From: Rhodococcus rhodnii
GTDB lineage: Bacteria > Actinomycetota > Actinomycetes > Mycobacteriales > Pseudonocardiaceae
Assembly (NCBI GenBank): GCA_000720375.1
Contig: JOAA01000051.1
Span: forward strand, 1 to 46,765
Direction of reading: 5' to 3'
Length of the DNA: 46,765 nt
Part shown: positions 21,012 to 30,845 of the stretch, one piece after another
How the letters are laid out: each line of letters begins with the position of its first letter
Numbering within the stretch: position 1 is the first letter of the stretch
Notes under the pieces: model-generated
Told to the model about the DNA's origin: nothing
The model's input: only the letters and a program-made list of their open reading frames with translations
Database searches by the model: none
Position numbers and translations under genes: made by a program

Positions 21012-21665
21012 ATGGACAGCTACCACGAAGCCCGGCGCTACCTGGACGATCAGGGCTGGGGTTCGGGTTCGGAGTCGTCCGCGGCGGACGCGATGAGCCT
21101 GGTGCAGCGCGTCGCCGAGGGCGGCGAACGCCCGACCTCGGCCGAACTGCTCGCCGCTTTGGTTGTCCTGCGGCAGTTACGTGACGACCTCGCGCGCTGG
21201 GAACCGGAACTCATCACCGCGGCACGTGAACTGGGCACCAGCTGGGCGGCGATCGCGCCCGCGCTCGGCCTGGCCAGCAGGCAGGCCGCCGAACGCCGTT
21301 ACCTGCGTCTGAGTCCGTTGCCATCGGGCACATCCGTTGGCGAAGAACGGGTTCGGGAAGTCCGTGACCAACGGGCGGCCGACCGTGCGGTCAGCGAGTG
21401 GGCCCGGAAGAACTCGGCGATCCTGCGCCAGCTGGCCGGACAAATCATCGGTCTGCCGGGCATGCGTCCGCGCAAACTCGCTGCGGCGCTGTCGGATGAC
21501 GACCCGACCGCGCTGCTCGCACCGCTCGCGGCGGTGCGAGAACGCTTGCGTGGCAGTCATCCTGAGCTGGCCGACCGGATCGGGGTGTTGACCGATCAAG
21601 CCGACCAGCTCAGAACGGCGTCTAACGCGTCCCGATCCAGGGATAGTTCAACGGGCCGATCCTGA
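21012..21665 (+). CDS. HTH protein divergent from hsp20 (putative Hsp18-type regulator)
   Basis: A 217-aa protein. A helix-turn-helix-like segment, LGTSWAAIAPALGLASRQAAERRY, is at about residues 74-97, preceded by a helical LLAALVVLRQLRDDLARWEPELITAAREL. The rest is helical with no recognised domain. Proteins of this kind next to small heat-shock genes are often called Hsp18 transcriptional regulators, a naming that rests on position. The ATG falls on the predicted transcription start. The 3' end overlaps the convergent gene by 44 bp. Confidence 0.75.
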   Translation: MDSYHEARRYLDDQGWGSGSESSAADAMSLVQRVAEGGERPTSAELLAALVVLRQLRDDLARWEPELITAARELGTSWAAIAPALGLASRQAAERRYLRLSPLPSGTSVGEERVREVRDQRAADRAVSEWARKNSAILRQLAGQIIGLPGMRPRKLAAALSDDDPTALLAPLAAVRERLRGSHPELADRIGVLTDQADQLRTASNASRSRDSSTGRS

Positions 21666-22620
21666 TCCCGTCAGCGATCCTGACCAGATCCTCTTGCGAG
21701 AGCGGTCCGCTGACCCGCAGCGCCCGGCCGAGCTCGAATTCCACGTAGACCATGCCTGACCTGACCACGCCTTGCTTGCCGCGCACGGTCACCGGTGTGC
21801 CTTCCGGTGGGCTTGTCGGCGGCCTCAGCGTGAACACGTTGACAGAGATGCCGTTTTCTCCTTGTGTCTCCGGCAGTGGATGGGCGCTCGCGTCCACATC
21901 CACATACTTCAGGCCTGTGCCGAGAACACCGAACCCGCTCGGCTGCATGTTCTGCGGAAGCCACGTGAATTCGAGCGGCCAGACGAACGCCGCGTCCCCG
22001 TCGGGTTTGACCGAGCGCGCGATCCGCAAGGCGACGTCCCCGACATTGTCCTTTCCTGGCACCGTAACCGCGAGCCGTTGCCCTGGCTCGGCCAACCACG
22101 CCACCGTCGCGCTCTCGCTGTCCGTGACCAACTTGCCGGGAATCCCGTTGATGTCAACAGGTCTGCCTTCGGCCGGCATTGGCGCCTGACTCAGCACGAG
22201 CTGGACCGTCCGCCGCTCGTTGGTCTCACCGCCGGGCAGCTCCCAAGTCCGGCTGAGGGCGCCGTCACCGGCGGACAACCGGCCGATTTCGTAGGCGCCG
22301 TCCGGCAACCAGCCCGGCTGGTACTGCAGCACGGTGACGCCTTCACCCGCCTGCTCGGCCGGTTTCGGCGGCACTGGAGCCGCCGGAAGCGTTGTCACAC
22401 TTGGATCGGCGGGTGCGGCGGTGTTGGGCTGTCCCGCCGAGGACAGCACGATCGGGGTGGCGACCGCAGCGGCGACGCCGATGCTGATCAGGCCGATCCC
22501 CCAGCCGCCGATCCGGCGCTTGGCCGTCGCCTTGCGAACCTCGGCCAGCACCTTGCGGTGGTCCCCGGCCCGCCCGGCCTGACGCTCAAACGCTTGCTTG
22601 ATCATTTCCTCGGTGCTCAT
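21622..22620 (-). CDS. Membrane-anchored CU044_5270-like protein, putative sigma-factor partner
   Basis: A 332-aa protein: a short cytoplasmic N-terminus (residues 1-38, MSTEEMIKQAFERQAG), one membrane segment (IGGWGIGLISIGVAAAVATPIVL, about 37-59), then a Pro/Ala-rich linker and an extracytoplasmic domain with WLPDGAYEIG and a PVDINGIPGKLV segment. The layout is that of proteins encoded just after SigE-family sigma genes in actinomycetes. A regulatory (anti-sigma-like) role is plausible but no zinc HxxxCxxC motif is visible. The start is ATG 22620, 7 nt after the sigma stop. Confidence 0.78.
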   Translation of the reverse strand: MSTEEMIKQAFERQAGRAGDHRKVLAEVRKATAKRRIGGWGIGLISIGVAAAVATPIVLSSAGQPNTAAPADPSVTTLPAAPVPPKPAEQAGEGVTVLQYQPGWLPDGAYEIGRLSAGDGALSRTWELPGGETNERRTVQLVLSQAPMPAEGRPVDINGIPGKLVTDSESATVAWLAEPGQRLAVTVPGKDNVGDVALRIARSVKPDGDAAFVWPLEFTWLPQNMQPSGFGVLGTGLKYVDVDASAHPLPETQGENGISVNVFTLRPPTSPPEGTPVTVRGKQGVVRSGMVYVEFELGRALRVSGPLSQEDLVRIADGIRIGPLNYPWIGTR

Positions 22621-22627
22621 CGTGTCC

Positions 22628-23116
22628 TCACACTCGGCTCGGCTCGGGCGTGATTCGCAGGGTCGCGAGGGCTCTCGACACGTGACTGCGCACGGTCCCC
22701 GTGCCACAGCCCAGGATCGTGGCGATCTGCTCGTCCGGCAGGTCGCAGAAGTAGCGCAGCACCAACACGGCTCGTTGCTTGCGCGGCAGTGCCGCGATGT
22801 CGTGCAGCAGCGCGTCCCTTTCGTCGTACCGGACGGCGGAGTCCCCCGTGATCAGGCCGAGTCCGGCGATCGCCTCGGGCGAGAACGGCACGTCGGTCGA
22901 CGCCTTGCGTCTGCGCCACGACAGGAACTCGTTGGTGATCATGCGCCGGACGTACATCTCCGGCAGATCCAGCGCGCTGATGCGTTTCCACTTGCGGTAC
23001 ACCCGTACGAGGACCTCTTGCACGATGTCCTCGGCCAGGTGCGGATCGCACGTCAGCACGGTGGCGTAGCGCAGCAGGCCCGGTGTCCGGGCCTCGGCGA
23101 ACTCTTCGAACGTCAC
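22628..23116 (-). CDS. SigE-family RNA polymerase sigma factor
   Basis: A 162-aa ECF-type sigma factor. Region 2 is seen as FAEARTPGLLRYATVLTCDPHLAEDIVQEVLVRVYRKW and region 4 as LPRKQRAVLVLRYFCDLPDEQIATILGCGTGTVRSHVSRAL. This matches the short actinomycete SigE family (about 160-170 aa). The GTG at 23116 is chosen for the AGGAGGGGGC ribosome site. It is followed by its probable membrane partner. The responsive signal is unknown. Confidence 0.92.
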   Translation of the reverse strand: MTFEEFAEARTPGLLRYATVLTCDPHLAEDIVQEVLVRVYRKWKRISALDLPEMYVRRMITNEFLSWRRRKASTDVPFSPEAIAGLGLITGDSAVRYDERDALLHDIAALPRKQRAVLVLRYFCDLPDEQIATILGCGTGTVRSHVSRALATLRITPEPSRV

Positions 23117-23197
23117 GGCCGCCCCCTCCTAGCTCCTCACCCCACACACGCGGTGAGTGGCCCGTCTCGTTGAGCGCGACCGCGACCCAATATCGTT

Positions 23198-24286
23198 GTG
23201 CACGTGCAGAACGTCGACTACTACGAACTGCTTGGCGTCGACGAGACCGCCACAGCCAGCGAGATCAGGTCGGCGTACCGGGCTTTGGCCAAGGTAATGC
23301 ACCCGGACGCGGGCGGCACCGCGGGAACGTTCCGCCTGCTCCGCGAGGCGTACGAGACGCTGTCCGACCCGGAGCGCCGGGCGTACTACGACAGCGACGA
23401 GGACGAAGAAGAGGAAGAACCTCCCGCACCCGCGCCGGTCAGACGGGTGGCACGCAAGATCGTGTGCGACGATCCGAACTACGTCCCGGCATTGGCCGAG
23501 ATCCCAGCCGACACGATCGAGTGGTGGCACAGCGTAACCGTGACGCAGGCGGTGACGGCGCCGCCGATCAAGCCGGACCCGCCGATACTGGCCGCCGCGC
23601 TCGCCGGGTGGCTGATCATGCTGCTGGCGTTGCTGCTGGTCGCGCCGCCGATCCCGCTCCTGGTCATCTGGCTGCTCGCGCTGATCGCGTCCGGAGCGGT
23701 GTTGGTCAAGTCAGTGCGGCGGCATCTCGACGGACGCACGGCCCACAAGGCTTTCATGGCGCGATTCGGCGCGAACCAGATCTACGGAACGCCCGGCGCG
23801 GGTGCTGAGCACCGCGCGGCCCGGCTCACGGCGAACGTGCTGGCCACGTACTTCACGCGGCTGCCCGCGGTGCGGATTTTCCATGGCCTGGCCGAGCCGG
23901 GGTCGGTGTTCGTGGACGTGGACCACGCGGTGCTGTGCGGACGCAGGCTGGTGCTGATCGAATCGAAGATGTGGCTGCCCGGGCACTACGACGTCGACGA
24001 GGACGGAGAGGTCTGGCGCAACGACCACCCGTTCAGGGGAGGGTCGATTCAGCTGATCGAGCAGATCCCGGCCTTCCGGGCGCAGTGGCCGGAGCTCGAG
24101 GTGCGGGGCGTTGTGCTGCTGTATCCCAGCAGGCCCGGGGAGATCACCACGGATTACACGGGTGCGGTGATCCCGCCGATGGTTCCCGCTGATTTCGTCA
24201 GGGAGATCGGCGGCTGGCTGGCCGCCGATCCGATCACAGTGGACAGAAAGGCCTTCACGGCCGTGCTTGCCCAGGTGGTTCGTTAG
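23198..24286 (+). CDS. J-domain / membrane / NERD nuclease-related fusion protein
   Basis: A 362-aa protein with three parts. Residues 7-65 form a J-domain with the HPD loop at 35-37, which would stimulate an Hsp70 (DnaK) ATPase. An acidic run ([12 protein letters not shown]) and two membrane segments (about 129-150 and 153-170) follow. Residues ~200-345 form a NERD domain with the D-ExK nuclease core (VDVDHAVL at 239-246, IESK at 254-257). The start is GTG 23198 or GTG 23204. The function of the combination is not known; it may link a chaperone to a membrane-bound nuclease. The 3' end overlaps sigB by 4 bp, tail to tail. Confidence 0.83.
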   Translation: MHVQNVDYYELLGVDETATASEIRSAYRALAKVMHPDAGGTAGTFRLLREAYETLSDPERRAYYDSDEDEEEEEPPAPAPVRRVARKIVCDDPNYVPALAEIPADTIEWWHSVTVTQAVTAPPIKPDPPILAAALAGWLIMLLALLLVAPPIPLLVIWLLALIASGAVLVKSVRRHLDGRTAHKAFMARFGANQIYGTPGAGAEHRAARLTANVLATYFTRLPAVRIFHGLAEPGSVFVDVDHAVLCGRRLVLIESKMWLPGHYDVDEDGEVWRNDHPFRGGSIQLIEQIPAFRAQWPELEVRGVVLLYPSRPGEITTDYTGAVIPPMVPADFVREIGGWLAADPITVDRKAFTAVLAQVVR

Positions 24287-25236
24287 CCGGCCAGAGCCAG
24301 CAGGTTCTGGTTGCGGCTCGGGTGCCGCAACTCGGCCAGCGCGTGCTTCTCCAGCTGGCGGATCCGCTCACGGGTCAGCCCGATCCGGTCGGCCACCTGC
24401 TGCAGCGTGTACTCGTGGCCGTCGTGCAGGCCGTAGCGCAACGAGATGATCAACGCCTCGCGCTGCGGGAGCGTGGCGATCTGCTTGCGCAGCTCGCTGT
24501 ACAGCTCTTCCCGCTCCAGGGTCTCGGCCGCGTTCTCCGCCTCCATGTCGGGCACGAGGTCGGCGATCTTCGAGTCGCCGTCCTCACCGACCGGGGTGTC
24601 CAGGCTGACCGCGTCGCGCCCGGCGCGCCGCAGCTCGACGATCCGCTCGGCGGTGGTGCCGACCTCCTCGGCCAGCTCCTCCGGCGTGGGATCGCGGTTC
24701 AGCTTGGTCTCCAGCTTGCGCTCGACCCGGCGGAACTTCGCGAGCTCCTCGACGACGTGCACCGGCAGCCGGACCGTCCGGGTCTGCTCGGCCAGGCCGC
24801 GGCCGATCGCCTGCTTGATCCACGCCATGGCGTACGTGGAGAACTTGAAGCCCTTCGAGTAGTCGAACTTCTCGACGGCGCGGATGAGGCCGAGATTGCC
24901 TTCCTGGATGACGTCCAGCATCGGCAGGCCGGCCTGCGAACGCTTGCGGGCCTGGGACACCACGAGCCGCAGGTTGGCGCGGATCATGTGGTCCTTGGCC
25001 TTGACGCCCTCCCGGGCGATGATCTTCAACTCGGCCGGGTCATGGCCGATTTCCTCGCCCTCGGCGTGGCGGCGCAGCAGCTCGGTGGCGTAGAGTCCGG
25101 CTTCGATACGCTTGGAGAGCTCGACTTCCTGCTGTGCGGTGAGCAGTGGTGTCGCTCCGACCTCGGCCAGGTAGTATCCAACCAGATCGGCGTCTTCGCG
25201 AGGGCGTGCGACGGCCTTGGTCGTCTCGACGGACAT
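24283..25236 (-). CDS. sigB: Group 2 sigma-70 factor, SigB/HrdD-like
   Basis: A 317-aa RNA polymerase sigma factor close to the principal sigma but lacking region 1.1. Region 1.2 is [24 protein letters not shown]. Region 2 has [39 protein letters not shown]. Region 3 has [12 protein letters not shown] and region 4 [27 protein letters not shown]. It governs stress and stationary-phase genes in relatives. The ATG has a GGGGGAG ribosome site. An ECF-type promoter 100 nt upstream suggests control by another stress sigma. Confidence 0.93.
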   Translation of the reverse strand: MSVETTKAVARPREDADLVGYYLAEVGATPLLTAQQEVELSKRIEAGLYATELLRRHAEGEEIGHDPAELKIIAREGVKAKDHMIRANLRLVVSQARKRSQAGLPMLDVIQEGNLGLIRAVEKFDYSKGFKFSTYAMAWIKQAIGRGLAEQTRTVRLPVHVVEELAKFRRVERKLETKLNRDPTPEELAEEVGTTAERIVELRRAGRDAVSLDTPVGEDGDSKIADLVPDMEAENAAETLEREELYSELRKQIATLPQREALIISLRYGLHDGHEYTLQQVADRIGLTRERIRQLEKHALAELRHPSRNQNLLALAG

Positions 25237-25337
25237 GGTCTCCCCCTTTCAGGGCGCGCAGGTCTCACCCCACGCCGCCTTGCTTCGGCTCGGGGTAGCG
25301 AACGGGGTACACCGGTGTTGCCGGTTACGCAGCGTTC

Positions 25338-25363
25338 AACGGTACCTGTCTGCTAGGTATTCC
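25338..25363 (-). promoter_or_regulatory. ECF-sigma-type promoter of sigB
   Basis: On minus, GGAAT (25363-25359), 17 nt, CGTT (25341-25338) fits the GGAAC-N16/17-CGTT pattern used by SigE/SigH-type ECF sigma factors, which also drive sigB in mycobacteria. The leader would be about 95 nt. The rest of 25364-25522 holds no gene; an isolated TACAAT at about 25440 on minus lacks a partner -35. Confidence 0.55.
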
Positions 25364-25522
25364 ACGTATGGGACGATCGACACATGGGCGCATGACGCCT
25401 GTGTCGCTCAGCATCACTCGAACAGGTCAGGTCCGCATAAAATTGTAGCCCTGAGCAGGCCGAACGCGCGCGCCAATTAATCAAGGCCCCCGTCAAGGCG
25501 ACACACGGACGCGTGACGAGGA

Positions 25523-28500
25523 TCACCCTCTGCTTGGACGCCGTCTCAAGCCTACATCAAGCAAAACTGCTCGTGCTTCGTCCCGGCAGATGAGACTCCA
25601 CTTCGCCAAGCCGGCGGCAGCCTTCGCCCGGACGTGCCACCGCGCTGTCTCGTCCCTCGCCACGTCCCTGGCGACGATGGCGGCTTCTTCGCGAAGATCA
25701 CGCCGGAGAATCGCCATCGCCTCCGCAGCCCGCCATCGCACAGTGTGATCGGACTGCTGCATCAGTGCCCTCAATCCCGGCAGGGCTTCATCGCAGAACG
25801 GCCTCGCCAACTGGCCTAGGGCGAACAGGGCTCTCCTCGCGTACTTCGGGTCCTTCGCGACTTCTCTCAGGACTTCGGCCGCGTCCAGGATGGTGGTGCG
25901 GTCGACCTTCACGATCACTCTAGCCGCTTCGACCCGCGCGGACGGCGTTGTCGCCATGATGCTTCGAAGGTGCCCTGTCGCTTTGTCGCGGCAGTCAGGC
26001 GCTACTTCGGCGAGCGCTTCGGCCGCTCGCCAGCTATTGGTGGCTAGGGCATCGAGCGTCGCCACTGCAGCCTGTCGGTCCACCCGGCTCCAGGTCACCA
26101 ACGCCTTTGCCGCGGCGATGCGAACGTAGTCGTTGACGCGGCAGTCGTTCAGCAGACGCCGAAGCGTTTCCACGCCGGTGCTTTCACCGACGCGAGCCAA
26201 CGCCTCCGCAGCTCGAACGCTCCGGCAACTCGGCTCGTCAAGCACCTCGCGGAAGAGCCCGACCGTAGCCTGATCCAAGTCGGTTTTGAGCTCGTCGAGT
26301 GCGACAGCCGCACGCCAGCGTTGTCGCGGCTCTTCAGTGTCACTGCCGACGATCGCGCGGCAAGCTTCGACGGCAGCACGCCGATAGTGCCGATTGAACC
26401 CAGCCAAAGCCACGAACTGCCGCAAAGAGACAAAGAGCTCGGCCACTTCGGACATGTGCTCCGGATACCACTCGGCCAGGTGCGCCGAGGCGTCCAGTCT
26501 TGTCCTGCGATCGAACTCGGGGGCGACGACGATGTCTTGGAGGACTGACTTGTCCTTGCCCCGCAACGAAGGCAACGCCATCGCATCAACAGACAGCTCC
26601 TGCTTGAGCTGTGTGATCGTCGCCCACGGCAGATACTCCCGGATTATGGCGCGTCCCGGAATTTTTGCGCGGACATACGCTGTTGCTCTCGGGTCGTGAA
26701 AGATCTCGAGCAGCCCCGATACCAGCCCTTCAGCCGTGATCGCATGGATCTCCCACTGCGCCATCACGACGTCCCAACACTGACGTGGATCCGTGAGTAC
26801 GGACACCCGAATCCTGGTGAGGACCCTGCACATTTCCGGCCAGCGACCACGATCCAGCTTGACCAGATATTTGGCGGCGGTGCACCTATTCGCGACGCTG
26901 ACGCGCTCATCCACAGCGAGTACGTGCAGCTGGTGGGTTACCTGATCCGCCGCGGACAGATCGTGCCTGGCCAGCTCCCACAGCGCGGCTATCCGGTCCT
27001 TCTCCGGGCAGCCAGCGTCGAACGCCTGGCTGCGCAACTCAGCAATCGACTCGCCGGGACATTCGAGGCGAGCAAGGCACAACGCTGCCTTCCGCCGCAG
27101 GGGCACTCTTGGTTCCCGCTCAAGGATCGCACGCACGCCCTCCACCGCCCATCGACAGACCTCCTCATCAAATCGTGCCAAGGCCTCCACGGCCGATGTC
27201 CAAGACTCACTGTCGACGCGGTGCGCGATGATTGTGCGCAATGCGACAACTGCCTCACCGCGAAACGCGTTTCCGCACTCCGCAAGATGCTCTGCCGCGA
27301 TAACTCGCCCCCAGATCGTCGCGTCAGGATCTGTCACCAACGTCAGCAGCATTGCCCTGGCCTCATCGTGGTGGTCCGGTCCGAAACGGTCCAGCGCTTC
27401 TGCTGCCAACGCGTGTCGCGCGTCGGTCTCAGTCAAGTCATCGATGATTTCCCGGAGCAACCGGACAGCTTGCGCCCGGATGTCGTTACCGAGACCCGCC
27501 ATCGTCGCTGCTGCCTCATGAAAATAGCTACGCGAACTCAATCGATCTGCCAGGCAAGCCATCAGGACATCTGCCACATCCCCACGGTGGTGTCGCCCAA
27601 GTTGTTTGAAGGCCTTAGCGAAGGCCAAATAGTCGCGCCACCACAGCATGCCACGACAAGCGCGCAAGCGTTGCGCCACTTCTTCGGTGAGCGCGGGCGC
27701 GAACTCGGAGAGGTCAGTCGCCGCTGCTATGCATGCCCCAACAGTCGAGATCGGCGTTCGGAGAATGGCCCGCAACCCGGCCACCAGATCCTGAGTGTGT
27801 GCCGAACTGGTCCGGACGAGCATCCGGGCCGCATAAGCATGCCATCGCCGCCTCGTGGCACTGACCTCCCACATGAGCGACTTGAAGGTCACGGCCGCCT
27901 GCTGATGGAACTCGGGGCCTAACCTGGCCAAACCCGCGGCAAACCAGTACCGGTCTTCGAATTCGTGTGCCTGCTCGGCTAACGCGGTCTGTAAAACGGC
28001 AACAGCCTCGGTCCGGAACTGCGGCCCAAGCTCGGCCAACTCGGCCATCGATCCCCACCGGTCATACCTCGACGCCATCGGATCGGTGTTCAGGCGCCGG
28101 AACTCAGTGGCTGCCTCGTCATGGTAATCCGGGCCAAGCGCGGCAAGGCCCTTCGCCGCCCATATCCTGTCGTTGGGCGCTGCCGCCGGATCGGCCAAAA
28201 CCTTTCGCAGGTGCTCGGCCGCAGCCGGGTGATACGCCGGTCCCAAACTCGCGAGGTTGGTGGCATGGGTGTACCGCGGGTAGTGGTGCGCCTCCCACAA
28301 ATCACCTGCCAAGTCGTTCAGGTGCCGGGCGGCGATCGGAACGTACTCCGGCCCGAGTTTGGCGATCGCGAGTGCCAGGGCGGAACGCTCTGACGCCGGC
28401 AGGTGCCGTTGGCTCACCACCATTTCTTCCAACGATGCAGCCGCCGACGAGAGGTACGCCGCCCCCAGCGCACCGAGTGCGAGTGCCGCATCTTGCCGAC

Positions 28501-30751
28501 ATTCCGGCTCAACCCAGTCCTCCTGGGTGATCCGTTGGAAAACCGCGAGCGCCCGGTCGTGGAATTCGATGCCGATCTCGGCGAGGCCCGCGGCGGCATG
28601 CACCAAATCTCCGACCGGTGCGTTCAAATCGTCAAGGGCCGACTCCAACGTCGCGACGGCGTAGGCACGGCAAAGCGGACCAAGCTCGGCGAGGGCGACC
28701 GCCGCGGCGCGATGGTCACGATCCTGCGTCATAGGATCCGCCAATATGGTTTTCAGCCCATCCGCTGCGGCTTGATGGTTGAAAACGCCGGCCGCAGCTA
28801 GGCTTTGCGCGGCTTGCAGGCGGAGGCGCGGCGCCAGGTCGCGGGAGTTCATCGCAATACCCAGCAACGCCACCGCATCGCTCGACACTGCAAGCGGCTG
28901 CTGCCGCCTGCACAGCGCCGAAGCTGCGTCGACACGCGACTCCCAGGACACGTCTGGAGCTTCACTGAGTGCCTGCAGCCACTCGATAGAGGCTGCTTGG
29001 GTGGTTCGTCGAAGAATCGACTCAGCACCATACGCATGCGTCGTCGCCCATGACCATGCTGTGTCCAAGAACGACTGAAGCACGTGCCGGCTTACCGGAG
29101 CCCGTTGAGCCAACAGATCAGCCGCTACTTCTTGCAGCTGCGCGGTGTTCTGGTGCAACCACGTCAACACAGCATCGGCCTGGTCACGATGGAGATGCAT
29201 ATAGTGCACCAGGACGTCCCGGGCATGATCCGTCGACCAGCCGTGCCGAGTGGCATGCAACGCCTTACGCCACAACGGGTCTTCAGAGTCGAAGGGCACG
29301 GGCAGCTGACGGGCCTTGGCGGTCGCGGCGAGGTGTTCGGCGAAACTGTGATGCAGGAACTGAAGTTTGCCGGCTCGCATCACCAGGACACCGGTTGCCA
29401 GCAGATTGGGTACCAAGTCGGCGGAACGTCGTCCGTTACGCCAGGACTGCGCGGTCTGGATGAGCGGCGCGTCCTGCTCCATGCGGGCGAGGCCGAGATG
29501 TTCCAGCAAGTCGGCCATGTCCGGGTGGACCCGGTTCGAGCCGAGATACTCCAGATAGTCCTGGTACATGCCGTACTTGTTGTCCGGCAACGAGCGGTCC
29601 CTGTGCTGTTCGAACACGATCGCGGCGATCGTGGCAAGCAAGGGCACTTGGACCAGGTCCTCCAACTGGCCTTGGCGCACCTGATCGAGGAACTGGTGAC
29701 TGGCTTCGGCTGATTCGAACCAGTTCTCTGCGAACAGCCGCAATGTCTCGAAGTCAAAGGGAAGCAACTCGAAACGGGCCGCTGATACCCGGTGCAGCGG
29801 TGCCAGACCAGCGCCTTCGAGGGGACGGCTGGTCACGACGAATCGGTAGATTCCCTCGGATGCCCACCGCGCCAGATTGTTGATCAGGCTGTCCCGGTCG
29901 GACGTGTCCGCGACCTCGTCGACGGCGTCAATCAGCAGGAGCCAGCGGGCACCTTCCACCCGGGTGGCGAACAGCGACGGGGGCACGCTGGCGTGGAGCA
30001 TCTGGCCGTACTCGGCCATCACACTTTCGGCGATCGCGTTGGCGAAGGGCAGATTCAACCGCACGGCCAACTCTCGGGCGGGCAGCCGCAACGGGATCAC
30101 AGGTTCGGTGATGGGTGGCGCTTCCCCCTGCCAGGCTGCTGCCACGTCGGCCGACAACCGCAAGGCTAGGGTGGACTTGCCTTGGCCAGGGCCTCCCGTG
30201 ACCAGGAGGTGGTCGTGTTCGTCGAGTGCCGCGCGGATCGGCCGGGACGGCGGACGGACACCGAGCAGCGGGCGGAATCGCTCCGGGTTCCGTGAGCGCC
30301 AGCCTGGATCGCGATCATCCGGTTGCTGGATCTCGGGCATCCGCTCCGGTGCTGGTGTTTCCTCGATGCCGCTGCCGAGTTCTTGGCGGACGTACAACGT
30401 GGACAACGACACCGGCCGCGAACCAGGGAGCTTGTACGGCAACACATCCGCGGCCGAAACCTGGGCGCGCAGCAGGGACACGATCTCCGGCGGGAGCGGT
30501 TGGGACCAGCGGGGTTCGGTCCCCGCTGAACGAGCTGCACGGGCTTCGCGCAGCAACCGCAAAACTCGATCTTCGTCCATGGCCAGGACTTCGATCATTC
30601 TTCGTGCTGTTTCGTCGCTTGGCAGGTAGTGGCCGTTGCACATCTCGCTGATCTTCGGGCGCGAGAACGGCATTGCCGCGCTGAGCTGGCTTTGGTTGAG
30701 GCCCGCTGCCGCCAGCGCCCTTCTTACCTCCGCCGCGAATCGTTCACCCAC
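25523..30751 (-). CDS. Giant HTH-NACHT-HEAT STAND ATPase
   Basis: A 1,742-aa NLR-like protein. Residues ~5-57 are an XRE helix-turn-helix (LNQSQLSAAMPFSRPKISEM). A NACHT ATPase follows, with Walker A GGPGQGKST at 186-194, Walker B LLLIDAVDE at 271-279, a sensor FVVTSRP at 304-310, and the FLHHSFAEHLAA winged-helix motif at about 465-476. From about residue 620 to the end, roughly 1,100 aa are HEAT-like repeats of ~40 aa with a recurring LAxLGPxYH/R core (GLAALGPDYH, ELAELGPQFR, GLARLGPEFH). No signal peptide or separate toxic effector domain is visible. The GTG at 30751 has GGGGAG upstream; the frame extends to a GTG at 30820. STAND ATPases sense a ligand through the repeats and oligomerise; some NACHT proteins defend against phage. 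Here the HTH implies DNA binding. It is divergent from a cyclase-like gene. Confidence 0.92.
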   Translation of the reverse strand: MGERFAAEVRRALAAAGLNQSQLSAAMPFSRPKISEMCNGHYLPSDETARRMIEVLAMDEDRVLRLLREARAARSAGTEPRWSQPLPPEIVSLLRAQVSAADVLPYKLPGSRPVSLSTLYVRQELGSGIEETPAPERMPEIQQPDDRDPGWRSRNPERFRPLLGVRPPSRPIRAALDEHDHLLVTGGPGQGKSTLALRLSADVAAAWQGEAPPITEPVIPLRLPARELAVRLNLPFANAIAESVMAEYGQMLHASVPPSLFATRVEGARWLLLIDAVDEVADTSDRDSLINNLARWASEGIYRFVVTSRPLEGAGLAPLHRVSAARFELLPFDFETLRLFAENWFESAEASHQFLDQVRQGQLEDLVQVPLLATIAAIVFEQHRDRSLPDNKYGMYQDYLEYLGSNRVHPDMADLLEHLGLARMEQDAPLIQTAQSWRNGRRSADLVPNLLATGVLVMRAGKLQFLHHSFAEHLAATAKARQLPVPFDSEDPLWRKALHATRHGWSTDHARDVLVHYMHLHRDQADAVLTWLHQNTAQLQEVAADLLAQRAPVSRHVLQSFLDTAWSWATTHAYGAESILRRTTQAASIEWLQALSEAPDVSWESRVDAASALCRRQQPLAVSSDAVALLGIAMNSRDLAPRLRLQAAQSLAAAGVFNHQAAADGLKTILADPMTQDRDHRAAAVALAELGPLCRAYAVATLESALDDLNAPVGDLVHAAAGLAEIGIEFHDRALAVFQRITQEDWVEPECRQDAALALGALGAAYLSSAAASLEEMVVSQRHLPASERSALALAIAKLGPEYVPIAARHLNDLAGDLWEAHHYPRYTHATNLASLGPAYHPAAAEHLRKVLADPAAAPNDRIWAAKGLAALGPDYHDEAATEFRRLNTDPMASRYDRWGSMAELAELGPQFRTEAVAVLQTALAEQAHEFEDRYWFAAGLARLGPEFHQQAAVTFKSLMWEVSATRRRWHAYAARMLVRTSSAHTQDLVAGLRAILRTPISTVGACIAAATDLSEFAPALTEEVAQRLRACRGMLWWRDYLAFAKAFKQLGRHHRGDVADVLMACLADRLSSRSYFHEAAATMAGLGNDIRAQAVRLLREIIDDLTETDARHALAAEALDRFGPDHHDEARAMLLTLVTDPDATIWGRVIAAEHLAECGNAFRGEAVVALRTIIAHRVDSESWTSAVEALARFDEEVCRWAVEGVRAILEREPRVPLRRKAALCLARLECPGESIAELRSQAFDAGCPEKDRIAALWELARHDLSAADQVTHQLHVLAVDERVSVANRCTAAKYLVKLDRGRWPEMCRVLTRIRVSVLTDPRQCWDVVMAQWEIHAITAEGLVSGLLEIFHDPRATAYVRAKIPGRAIIREYLPWATITQLKQELSVDAMALPSLRGKDKSVLQDIVVAPEFDRRTRLDASAHLAEWYPEHMSEVAELFVSLRQFVALAGFNRHYRRAAVEACRAIVGSDTEEPRQRWRAAVALDELKTDLDQATVGLFREVLDEPSCRSVRAAEALARVGESTGVETLRRLLNDCRVNDYVRIAAAKALVTWSRVDRQAAVATLDALATNSWRAAEALAEVAPDCRDKATGHLRSIMATTPSARVEAARVIVKVDRTTILDAAEVLREVAKDPKYARRALFALGQLARPFCDEALPGLRALMQQSDHTVRWRAAEAMAILRRDLREEAAIVARDVARDETARWHVRAKAAAGLAKWSLICRDEARAVLLDVGLRRRPSRG

Positions 30752-30845
30752 GCGTACTCCCCGACGCTGATCAGGTGTCCCGAATGTGTTCCCACAAGTG
30801 TCCGGTCGCTGGTGGGACACCCGGTGGGTCTCACAACCTAGCGCT

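Noticed and set aside
26696..27922. 408-aa plus-strand open frame inside the STAND gene
   Set aside because: Antisense to the HEAT repeats; no recognisable domain or ribosome site, and the minus frame is uninterrupted over 5.2 kb.
25523..30751. CRISPR-like or direct DNA repeat array within the STAND gene
   Set aside because: The periodicity is at protein level (HEAT repeats of ~40 aa) with diverged codons; no identical DNA repeats and spacers.
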